From assembly GCF_003568865.1 (NCBI RefSeq), contig NZ_CP031115.1, forward strand, positions 2,480,001-2,544,000: a stretch of 64,000 nucleotides of DNA, given 5' to 3'. Source of the stretch: Rubrobacter indicoceani (GTDB lineage Bacteria; Actinomycetota; Rubrobacteria; Rubrobacterales; Rubrobacteraceae). Made by a program: the position numbers and the translations under genes. The number at the start of each line of letters is the position of its first letter. The first letter of the stretch is position 1. The notes beneath the pieces were generated by a model. It saw nothing but the letters and a program-made list of their open reading frames with translations, had not been told where the DNA came from and searched no databases. Shown piece after piece: positions 26,523-33,829 of this stretch.

Positions 26523-27551
26523 ATGGCGACCATCGTCATCGCGAGCTGCTTCGAGGAGAAGAACATCCGGCGCGTGCGGGAGGCAGGTTCAGACAGGGTC
26601 CTGTACAACGCAAGCCTCGTTCCGCCGCCACGCTGGCCGGGCGACATCGTCGGGGAGCACGGCTGGAAAAGAACCCCGGAGCAGCAGGAAACATTCCTTG
26701 AAATGATCTCGGAGGCCGAGATCCTCCTCGATTTCCCCCGGAACATCGAAAGACCGCTCCCCGAAGCCGCGCCGGGTCTGAGGTGGGTTCAGGGCGGGAT
26801 GGCGGGGGCCGGGCCGGTCGCAAGGGACGCCGGGCTGCTAGAGACGGACATCGTGGTAACCACGGCGAGCGGGGTCTTCTCGACGCAGCTCGCGGAGTTT
26901 GTTCTGGGCGGGATGATCCACGCCGCCAAACGCTTCGACCGGCTCCGTGAGCACCGGCTCAGGCGCGAGTGGCGAGAAGAAGAGACCGGGACGCTCGAAG
27001 GCAAGACCCTCTGCATCATCGGGACCGGGAGCATCGGTCAGGCGATAGCGGACCTCGCCCGCCCCTTCGGGCTAAACATCATCGGGGTCAAGCGCACCGT
27101 GAAGCCAGGTGATTCCATCCCGAACTTCGACGTCCTCTACAGAACGGGAGACCTTCACAAAGCCCTGAAAAACGCGGACTACGTCAGCATCACCCTGCCC
27201 GCGACGCCGGAGACGGAGCGGCTCGTAGACGATGTGGCGTTCGGGGCGATGAAGCCGGGCGTCCACCTCTCAAACGTCGGGCGCGGGGTCGTCGTGGACG
27301 AGGGCGCGCTGGTCAGGAACCTGAGAAGCGGCCACGTCTCGGGGGCCGCCCTGGACGTGTTCGCGGTGGAGCCGCTGCCGGAAAACAGCCCGCTCTGGGG
27401 TTTCGAGAACGTTATCCTGAGCCCGCACTCGACCGACAACGTTGCAAGGGTAACGGAGACAAAGTTCATAGACCTGTTTCTCGAGAACCTGCGGCGTTAC
27501 AGGGCGGGGGAGGCGCTGGAGAACGTGCTGAACCGGGAGCTTCTGTACTGA
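26523..27551 (+). CDS. D-2-hydroxyacid dehydrogenase
   Basis: 342 residues; ATG five bases after GGGGGAG (the frame extends upstream into antisense of the Nudix gene). NAD loop CIIGTGSIGQAIADLARPFG, catalytic Arg in SNVGRGVVVDE, Glu in VFAVEPLPENSPLW and His in LSPHSTDN are present. The N-terminal half is more divergent than in SerA-type enzymes, closest in style to the GhrA/glyoxylate-reductase-like group. It reduces or oxidises 2-keto/2-hydroxy acids; substrate unknown. Confidence 0.92.
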   Translation: MATIVIASCFEEKNIRRVREAGSDRVLYNASLVPPPRWPGDIVGEHGWKRTPEQQETFLEMISEAEILLDFPRNIERPLPEAAPGLRWVQGGMAGAGPVARDAGLLETDIVVTTASGVFSTQLAEFVLGGMIHAAKRFDRLREHRLRREWREEETGTLEGKTLCIIGTGSIGQAIADLARPFGLNIIGVKRTVKPGDSIPNFDVLYRTGDLHKALKNADYVSITLPATPETERLVDDVAFGAMKPGVHLSNVGRGVVVDEGALVRNLRSGHVSGAALDVFAVEPLPENSPLWGFENVILSPHSTDNVARVTETKFIDLFLENLRRYRAGEALENVLNRELLY

Positions 27552-27656
27552 GCGACCTTCGGGTGACGGGTCGCACGTAACGGTATTGCCAAAAGCTCCC
27601 GTGTGGTATATCTTCGGCGTGTTGCTATGGACCTGAGCGAATCATCTAGTACCAGC

Positions 27657-27708
27657 GCGTCCCTCACCGGGGGACGCTCCCGTTACCTCACCCCGGCACG
27701 GTCGTGCC
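27657..27708 (+). promoter_or_regulatory. Structured leader upstream of CorC-type gene
   Basis: Two perfect hairpins lie in the leader: GCGTCCC/GGGACGC with a 7-base loop (27657-27677) and GGCACG/CGTGCC with a 2-base loop (27695-27708). They precede the probable start of a divalent-cation-efflux-type protein, where metal riboswitches often occur, but I could not match M-box or yybP-ykoY consensus sequences. Confidence 0.3.
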
Positions 27709-27727
27709 CTGTTTGGACGGCTTTGCC

Positions 27728-29140
27728 ATGCTCCGAGCCATACACAGGCCTGATGAGATCTGCAAAACTCGAAAAGGAGTCGAACTGGAAGCTATAGTCC
27801 TACCCGCGCTGCGAATAATCGCCGCGCTCGCGCTGGTCGCGTTGAACGGGTTGTTCGTCGCGGCGGAGTTCGCGTTCGTCAGGATCCGTGAAACGCAGGT
27901 GGACCGCCTCGTGCGGGAGGGCAAGACCAGCTCCGGCCTCGTAAAGACCGCGACGGACAAGCTTGACCAGTACCTTGCCGTGTGTCAGCTCGGCATTACG
28001 ATCTGCTCGCTCGGCATCGGCGCGCTCGCGGAGCCGGCGATCGCCAGCCTGATCGAACCGTGGATCGTGGCCGCAGGCATCCCGATAGCCTTTACCCACC
28101 CCATCGCGATCGCCATCGCGCTCTTTATCGCTTCGTTTTTCCACGTGGTGTTCGGGGAACTCGCCCCGAAGACGCTCGCCATCCAGCGACCGGAGCGGAC
28201 TTCGCTTGCGGTCTCGCCGTTCATGGTCTTTTTCTATTACCTGCTGCGTCCGTTCGTTATCTTCTTCAACGGCACGGCGAACGCCATAACCGGCGCGTTC
28301 GGGGTCCCGCCCGCTAGCGAAGGCTCCCAGTCGCACTCGGAGGAGGAGATCCGGATGCTCGTGAGGCAGTCGGCGAGCAAGGGGCTTCTCGACGCCGACG
28401 AGGACGAGATGATCGGGGCCGTCTTCGAGCTGAACGACAAGATGGCGCGGGAGATCATGGTCCCGCGCCCGGACGTGGTCGCCCTCCCGGCGAGCATGGA
28501 TCTGAAGAACCTTGTCTCCGCCTCTGCAAGCGGCCACTACACCCGCTACCCCGTCTACGAAGACGATGCCCCCGAACGGGCGATAGGGATGATCCACGCC
28601 AAGGACGTGCTGCGGGCCGTCGAAGCGGCGGGCAGCCTGGAATCCGAGATAACCGCCCGGGATATGCTGCGCGACGTGCTCGTCGTGCCGGAGAACCGGA
28701 AGATAGACGAGATCCTGGAGGACTTCCAGAATCAGGAGATACAGATGGCCATCGTCGTGGACGAGTGGGGGTCGTTTGAAGGGGTCTTTACGATAGAGGA
28801 CATCATCGAGGAGATAGTCGGGGAGATCCGCGACGAGTTCGACGAGGAGGAACCGGCCGTCAAGCAGCTTTCGAACGGCTCTTTTACGATAGACGGCCGC
28901 ATCCCGATAAACGTCGTCAACGACGCGCTCGGCACGAACTTCGAGAGCGACGACTTCGACACGATAGGCGGCCTCGTCCTCGGCCACATCGGTCGCCAGC
29001 CCGAGGTCGGCGACCGCGTCGAACTCGACGGACACACCTTGAAGGTGGACGACACCGACGGTGCGCGCGTCGCTCAGGTTATCGCCTGCGCCTCCGCCCA
29101 GTCTTCCGTTCTCGACGAGGACGACGGCAAAAAAGAATAG
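27728..29140 (+). CDS. HlyC/CorC-family membrane protein (DUF21-CBS-CorC)
   Basis: About 470 residues. N-terminal DUF21 membrane domain with four hydrophobic segments (beginning VLPALRIIAALALVALNGLF), then two CBS domains (MVPRPDVVALPASMDLKNLV; TARDMLRDVLVVPENRKID) and a C-terminal CorC_HlyC domain. Members are linked to Mg/Co or Mn efflux and metal homeostasis. Start is uncertain: ATG 27728 lacks a ribosome site, GTG 27704 lies in a hairpin, while GGAG at 27776-27779 stands five bases before an in-frame CTG at 27785, just ahead of the first membrane segment. Confidence 0.9.
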   Translation: MLRAIHRPDEICKTRKGVELEAIVLPALRIIAALALVALNGLFVAAEFAFVRIRETQVDRLVREGKTSSGLVKTATDKLDQYLAVCQLGITICSLGIGALAEPAIASLIEPWIVAAGIPIAFTHPIAIAIALFIASFFHVVFGELAPKTLAIQRPERTSLAVSPFMVFFYYLLRPFVIFFNGTANAITGAFGVPPASEGSQSHSEEEIRMLVRQSASKGLLDADEDEMIGAVFELNDKMAREIMVPRPDVVALPASMDLKNLVSASASGHYTRYPVYEDDAPERAIGMIHAKDVLRAVEAAGSLESEITARDMLRDVLVVPENRKIDEILEDFQNQEIQMAIVVDEWGSFEGVFTIEDIIEEIVGEIRDEFDEEEPAVKQLSNGSFTIDGRIPINVVNDALGTNFESDDFDTIGGLVLGHIGRQPEVGDRVELDGHTLKVDDTDGARVAQVIACASAQSSVLDEDDGKKE

Positions 29141-29150
29141 TTTCCCGGGC

Positions 29151-29228
29151 TTACCTCAGGGCAAAGGATATGTAGATAAACGAGACGACGGCCGTCAGGA
29201 TAATGCAGATCACGAGCAGTTCTTTCAA
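29151..29228 (-). CDS. 25-residue single-span membrane protein
   Basis: A TTG-started ORF preceded by AGGAAAGG encodes MKELLVICIILTAVVSFIYI plus SFALR: one hydrophobic segment of about 18 residues flanked by charged ends. It lies 29 bases downstream of the ABC exporter stop on the same strand and converges on the CorC gene. The charge pattern, ribosome site and position support translation. Too short for homology. Confidence 0.5.
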   Translation of the reverse strand: MKELLVICIILTAVVSFIYISFALR

Positions 29229-29257
29229 GGTTTGCCCTTTCCTGGAGCGATTGTTCT

Positions 29258-31138
29258 TTACGGGGTCCGGCTCTCCCTTGCGGGGACCGGGCTTTCTCTT
29301 TTGTCGTCGTGGTTCTGCAGGGCGTAGAGCCGGGCGTAGCCGCCCCCGAACGCGAGCAGTTCTTCGTGGGTTCCGGCCTCGACGAGGCTTCCGCCCTCGA
29401 TAAAGAGTATGGCGTCCACATCGCGCACGAGCCGGAGTTCGTGGGAGATCAGGAAAGTGGTCCGGCCCTCCGTAAGCTCGCGCCAGCTCTCCTCGACCGC
29501 CGCGGCGGCCTCGGCGTCGAGGCCGGACTGTGGTTCGTCAAGGACCAGTATCGCGCTGTTGCGGATCATGGCCCGCGCTATCGAGATGCGCTGCCTCTGC
29601 CCGCCGGAGAGGCTGTCACCCCGCTCGGCCAGCACCGTATCGTAGCCTTCGGGCATCCGGGTTATGAAGTCGTCGGCCCCGGCGAGTTTCGCTGCGTGTT
29701 CTATCTCCTTGCGGGTTGCGTCGGGCTTGCCGTAGGCGATGTTCTCGGCCACGCTCGCCCGGAAGAGCATCGGCTCCTGCGGCACGAAGGAGACGTTGTC
29801 GCGCAGGGACTTCAGGGTGAACTCGCGGATATCGCGGCCGTCTATCAAGACCGCGCCTTCGAGCGGGTCGTAGAGCCGGATCAAAAGGCTCGTTATCGTT
29901 GTTTTCCCCGCCCCCGAGACCCCGACGAGCGCGACCCGGCTCCCGGCCTCGACGTCGAAAGAGACCTCGCGCAGAACCGGGGCTTCGTCCCCGGTCCCGT
30001 AGGAGAACGTGACCTCGTCGAAGGTGACGCATCCGTCGAAGGCCGGGGCTTCGGTGGCGTTCGGGGCCTCCTTCACCGTCGGGTCGGCGCGCAGGAGTTC
30101 CATTATGCGCTCGCCGGAGACAAGGGACTTGCCGATCTGATTGGCCTGCCGCGACAGCGCCCACAGGGGCGAGAGGAAAAGCCCGAGGTAAGCTACAAAG
30201 ACCGTGAGGTCGCCCACCGAGAGCGACCCGGCGAGAACCTGCCGCGCCCCGAAGTACGTGACAAGGGCCGTTCCGACCCCGCCGACGATACCGAGCGTAA
30301 CGCTGAAGCGGGCTTCGATCATGGACGAGTCAACGCTCGCCCGGAGGGATTCTTCGCTCTCGATGCGAAAGCGGTTCATCTCCTCCTCCTCACGCCCGAA
30401 AAGCTTCACGGCCCGAATCCCCGTAATAGCCTCCTGAACCACCGACGCTATCGCCCCCTCCTTTATCCTGACCACCCGCATCCGTTCGATCAGGGCCTTG
30501 CGGTAACGCCCGACGGCGAGAAAGAGAAACGGCACGGTAGCAAGGGCGAGCAGGGTCAGCTGCCAGTCGAGAAGGAGCATGATCGCAAGCATCCCGAAAA
30601 GGATAAGGACGGAGGAGAACACCTCCACGACCGAGTCAACGAGCAGGGACCGGACTTCCTTTACGTCGCTGGTTACGCGGGTGATGGTGTCGCCCGTTCT
30701 GCGCCGACCGTGGAAGTCGAGGCCGAGGGCGTGGACCTTTCCGTAGAGCGCCTCGCGCATATCGAAGACGGTCTCCTGACCGAGCTTCTGAAGCAGGTAG
30801 CGCCGGTAGGCGGCGATGGCGCGGGTCGCGGTGAAGATCATAACCGTAAGAAACGCTATCGCGGCGATGAGCAGCGCCGGGTCTGCAAGGGCGTCCGGCA
30901 GAAAGCCGGGCAGTTCTTTGCCCCCGAGGGCGTAGTCTATGGTCAGGGCGAGCGGCCAGGGCTGCGCAAGGCTGGCGGCGGTCTCGAGAAGGAGTATGAC
31001 GAGCGCGAGCAGAAGCCCCCTGCGCCTCGGCGTCAGAAACGGCATGAAGTCCCCGAGCGTCTCGCCGGTACGCCGGAGACCGTCCCTCGCGGCTGAGAGC
31101 CTGCCTTTGCTGCGCGGGTTTTCCTGTTCGTTTTCCAC
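29258..31138 (-). CDS. ABC exporter, fused permease and ATPase
   Basis: 626 residues. Six membrane segments in the first 330 residues, with the conserved coupling region FHGRRRTGDTITRVTSDV, then the nucleotide domain: Walker A LVGVSGAGKTT, signature LSGGQRQR, Walker B ILVLDEPQSGLD and switch histidine in LISHELRLV. This is the MsbA/LmrA-type half-transporter that works as a dimer to export lipids or drugs. The GTG start is six bases after TATCCT, so it may be leaderless. Substrate unknown. Confidence 0.94.
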   Translation of the reverse strand: MENEQENPRSKGRLSAARDGLRRTGETLGDFMPFLTPRRRGLLLALVILLLETAASLAQPWPLALTIDYALGGKELPGFLPDALADPALLIAAIAFLTVMIFTATRAIAAYRRYLLQKLGQETVFDMREALYGKVHALGLDFHGRRRTGDTITRVTSDVKEVRSLLVDSVVEVFSSVLILFGMLAIMLLLDWQLTLLALATVPFLFLAVGRYRKALIERMRVVRIKEGAIASVVQEAITGIRAVKLFGREEEEMNRFRIESEESLRASVDSSMIEARFSVTLGIVGGVGTALVTYFGARQVLAGSLSVGDLTVFVAYLGLFLSPLWALSRQANQIGKSLVSGERIMELLRADPTVKEAPNATEAPAFDGCVTFDEVTFSYGTGDEAPVLREVSFDVEAGSRVALVGVSGAGKTTITSLLIRLYDPLEGAVLIDGRDIREFTLKSLRDNVSFVPQEPMLFRASVAENIAYGKPDATRKEIEHAAKLAGADDFITRMPEGYDTVLAERGDSLSGGQRQRISIARAMIRNSAILVLDEPQSGLDAEAAAAVEESWRELTEGRTTFLISHELRLVRDVDAILFIEGGSLVEAGTHEELLAFGGGYARLYALQNHDDKRESPVPARESRTP

Positions 31139-31259
31139 GCGTTTAGGATACCGCCCTGTAAGGCATTAGAATGTGCGAGAGGCATCGTACCCGGCCGAAA
31201 AGGCAGGTGGTGCACGGTGCAGACACGGTACAAACCAATCGGCGGGAGGTTCCGGCAAC

Positions 31260-31694
31260 TTGACAGCGGAAGCAAGTGAAACGGAGAACCTGAAATCGGG
31301 CGGCGTGAGGCTCGTGGCCGCGACCGAGGACCTGATGTTCCGAAGCCGCATCGCACAGGCCGCCGAGTCGGCGGGCATAGAGTCAGCGTTTCCACGCTCC
31401 CCCAAAAAGCTGCTGGAGACCCTGCACTCCGAAAGGCCGGACGTGCTGGTGCTCGACCTCCACTCCGAGCGCTTCGACGCGGTCGAGATACTAAACGCCC
31501 TCGGCTCGGACGGTGACCTCGCCCGGATACACACCGTCGGGTACGTGCCGCACACAAGAAAAGACCTTATCGTCGCCGCAAGGGAGGCCGGCTGCGACCG
31601 CATCCTTGCCCGTAGCGCGTTTTTCGGCGGCCTGCCGGGCGTGCTCTTCCCGAAGGGTGCGAGGCCGGGAGAGGAGGCCGATGAACTCCAGTGA
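31260..31694 (+). CDS. Receiver-like domain protein (divergent)
   Basis: 144 residues from a TTG with GGAGG ten bases upstream; a longer frame exists. It resembles a CheY-type alpha/beta fold: VRLVAATEDLMFRSRIAQAA, then the strand DVLVLDLHSERFDAVEIL where the phospho-acceptor would sit, and GYVPHTRKDLIVAAREAGC. The acidic pocket and the conserved Lys are not clear, so it may be a pseudo-receiver. It overlaps the Nudix gene by 14 bases. Confidence 0.7.
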   Translation: MTAEASETENLKSGGVRLVAATEDLMFRSRIAQAAESAGIESAFPRSPKKLLETLHSERPDVLVLDLHSERFDAVEILNALGSDGDLARIHTVGYVPHTRKDLIVAAREAGCDRILARSAFFGGLPGVLFPKGARPGEEADELQ

Positions 31695-32259
31695 AGAGGC
31701 CGGGCGGTGGGAGCACCTGTCCTCCGAAGTCCTGCTGGAAACCCCGTTTTTCAGGCTGCGCTCCGACGCGCTGAAGCTCCCGGATGGCGCGGTCAAGGAC
31801 AGCTACTACATCCTGGAGCGCGACGACGCAGCCTTTGTGCTCGCGGTGGACGAGGACGGCAACGTGCCGCTTGTCCGGCAGTACCGACCGCCGCTCGGGA
31901 TCATGGAACTCTGCCTTCCCGCCGGTCTGGTCGACCCCGGTGAAGACCCGGAGGCTGCGGCCAAGCGTGAGCTTCTCGAAGAGACGGGCTACGCCGGCGG
32001 CAGGTGGGAGAGGGTCGCGAAGCTCTCCTCCTCGCCGGGTTTGAAGAGCAACTGGGCGCACGTCTTTCTGGCGCGGGGCGTGGAGAAAGTCTCTTCGGGC
32101 GACCCGGACGAGTTCGAGCGGCTCGAGGTCTTCACGGTCTCGGTGGCGGAGCTCGGTCGGCTCGTGCGGAGGGGGGAAATCGTCAGCTCCAGCGCCGTCG
32201 CGGGCGTTCTTCTCGCCGCCGAGAGGCTGGCCGCCCCGGGTTTCGGGGGTGAAACCTGA
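31681..32259 (+). CDS. Nudix hydrolase, ADP-ribose pyrophosphatase type
   Basis: 192 residues. YYILERDDAAFVLAVDEDGN then VRQYRPPLGIMELCLPAGLV leads into a complete Nudix box (GLVDPGEDPEAAAKRELLEE). The Arg-Gln-Tyr-Arg stretch and the Pro-Ala-Gly before the box are typical of ADPRase/NudF proteins that cleave ADP-ribose to AMP and ribose 5-phosphate. Translationally coupled to the receiver-like gene. Confidence 0.92.
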   Translation: MNSSEEAGRWEHLSSEVLLETPFFRLRSDALKLPDGAVKDSYYILERDDAAFVLAVDEDGNVPLVRQYRPPLGIMELCLPAGLVDPGEDPEAAAKRELLEETGYAGGRWERVAKLSSSPGLKSNWAHVFLARGVEKVSSGDPDEFERLEVFTVSVAELGRLVRRGEIVSSSAVAGVLLAAERLAAPGFGGET

Positions 32260-32419
32260 AGCCCGAACCCGCGCCTTCTTTGAAGGCCGCGACCGATCGC
32301 ATTAAAATTCCTGGTCGGCGCGGACGATAAACATACAGTCGGGGGGCGACGGTCTCACCCCCGGTCTTGCTGAAAAACCTTCCGGCGCCGGGCTGGCGCC
32401 CCGAGAGGAAATCATAGGG

Positions 32420-33829
32420 ATGGACGCGCCAGGGAAAGCTCTTCTCGGGGGTTCGGAGACAAAGGAAGTCAGGTTCTCGGAGATAGTATCGGCGTTCTCC
32501 TTTGTCCTTGACATGGTCGAGGGGCAGCCGGAGGGACATTCCGTGAGGACGTGCTACATCGGCATGATGCTCGGCGCGCGCCTCGGCCTCGGAGAAGAAG
32601 ACCTCTCCGCGCTTTTCTACGCGCTGCTGATCAAAGACGTGGGCTGCTCCTCGAACGCGTCGAAGATCTCGACCCTTTTCGGAGCCGAGGACTTCGGGGT
32701 GAAGCGGGCCTTCAAGCTCACCGACTGGAGCAGGCTCCACGAAACGGTTCTCTACGCGGCCCGCAACGTCAGGCCGGACGGCACGGCGTGGTCGCGCCTG
32801 AAACAGTTCGTGACCGCTTCGAAGGGCGGACCGAAGACAACCGGCGAGCTTATCCAGATCCGCTGCGACCGGGGGGCCGAGATCGCCCGATTTATGGGGT
32901 TCTCGGAGAAAACCGCCCTTGCCATCAGGAACCTCGACGAACACCACGACGGCAGCGGGTATCCCGACGGGAAGAGAGGGGATGAGATCCCGCTCCTCGC
33001 ACGCATCTGTGGTTTCGCCCAGACGCTCGAAGTCTTCTACACAAACTACGGGACCGAAACCGCCGAGCGCATGGCCCGCGCCCGGCGCAGGAAGTGGTTT
33101 GATCCCGGGGTCGTGGACGCTTTTCTCAAGGACCCCGGGGCTGTCTGGAAGCAGCTCACCCACCCCGAGCTCGAACGCTTCGTCTACAGCCTTGAGCCGC
33201 AGGAGAACACGGTCAAAGTAACCCCGAGGCTTATAGACCTCACAGCAATCTCCTTCTCGCGGGTCATAGATGCGAAATCGCCCTTCACCTACGAGCACTC
33301 CGCCGGGGTCGCCCGGATGGCGGTTGAACTCGGGGAGCGCCTGGGGTTTACAAAGACCGAGAACCGGAACCTCTGGCGGGCCGCCCTTCTGCACGACATC
33401 GGCAAGCTCGGGATTTCGAATACGATCCTCGACAAGCCCGCCCCCCTGACCCGCGAGGAGCTCGCGAAGGTCAGGGAACACCCTCGCCTGACCTACGAAT
33501 CCCTCAAGCGAGTACCGCTTCTCGAAGACCTCGCCCTTGTGGCCGCCAGCCACCACGAGAAGCTCGACGGGAGCGGATACCACCGGGGTGTTACCGGGGA
33601 ATACCTCGGCCCGGCCGCCAGAATCCTCACCGTTGCGGACATCTACGACGCGCTCGCCCAGGCCCGGCCCTACCGGAAAGCCATGCCCCGGGAGAAAATC
33701 ATCTCCATCCTGAGATCCGACGTCCGAGCCGGCAGGCTCTGCCCGCAGACCGTGGAGGTACTGGAGGACGTAATCAGGGAAGACCCGCTCTGCACAGAGG
33801 GTCTGACAGGGGGGGACCCGGAGTGGTGA
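32420..33829 (+). CDS. Tandem HD-GYP domain protein
   Basis: 469 residues with two HD-GYP-like halves. The C-terminal half is complete (ALLHDIGKLGISN, later HHEKLDGSGYHRG) and should hydrolyse cyclic di-GMP. In the N-terminal half the HD doublet reads KD (ALLIKDVGCSSNA), yet the GYP loop is kept (HHDGSGYPDGKRG), so it is probably a regulatory or degenerate copy. Its stop overlaps the GTG of the downstream diguanylate cyclase (GTGA), coupling synthesis and breakdown of the same messenger. Confidence 0.92.
   Translation: MDAPGKALLGGSETKEVRFSEIVSAFSFVLDMVEGQPEGHSVRTCYIGMMLGARLGLGEEDLSALFYALLIKDVGCSSNASKISTLFGAEDFGVKRAFKLTDWSRLHETVLYAARNVRPDGTAWSRLKQFVTASKGGPKTTGELIQIRCDRGAEIARFMGFSEKTALAIRNLDEHHDGSGYPDGKRGDEIPLLARICGFAQTLEVFYTNYGTETAERMARARRRKWFDPGVVDAFLKDPGAVWKQLTHPELERFVYSLEPQENTVKVTPRLIDLTAISFSRVIDAKSPFTYEHSAGVARMAVELGERLGFTKTENRNLWRAALLHDIGKLGISNTILDKPAPLTREELAKVREHPRLTYESLKRVPLLEDLALVAASHHEKLDGSGYHRGVTGEYLGPAARILTVADIYDALAQARPYRKAMPREKIISILRSDVRAGRLCPQTVEVLEDVIREDPLCTEGLTGGDPEW

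Noticed and set aside
27552-27600. Intrinsic terminator after the hydroxyacid dehydrogenase
   Set aside because: A GCGACC/GGTCGC hairpin exists but has a long loop and no T-tract.
32260-32419. Cyclic di-GMP (GEMM) riboswitch before the HD-GYP gene
   Set aside because: The GC-rich leader contains hairpins but not the conserved GEMM core sequences, so I do not call it.
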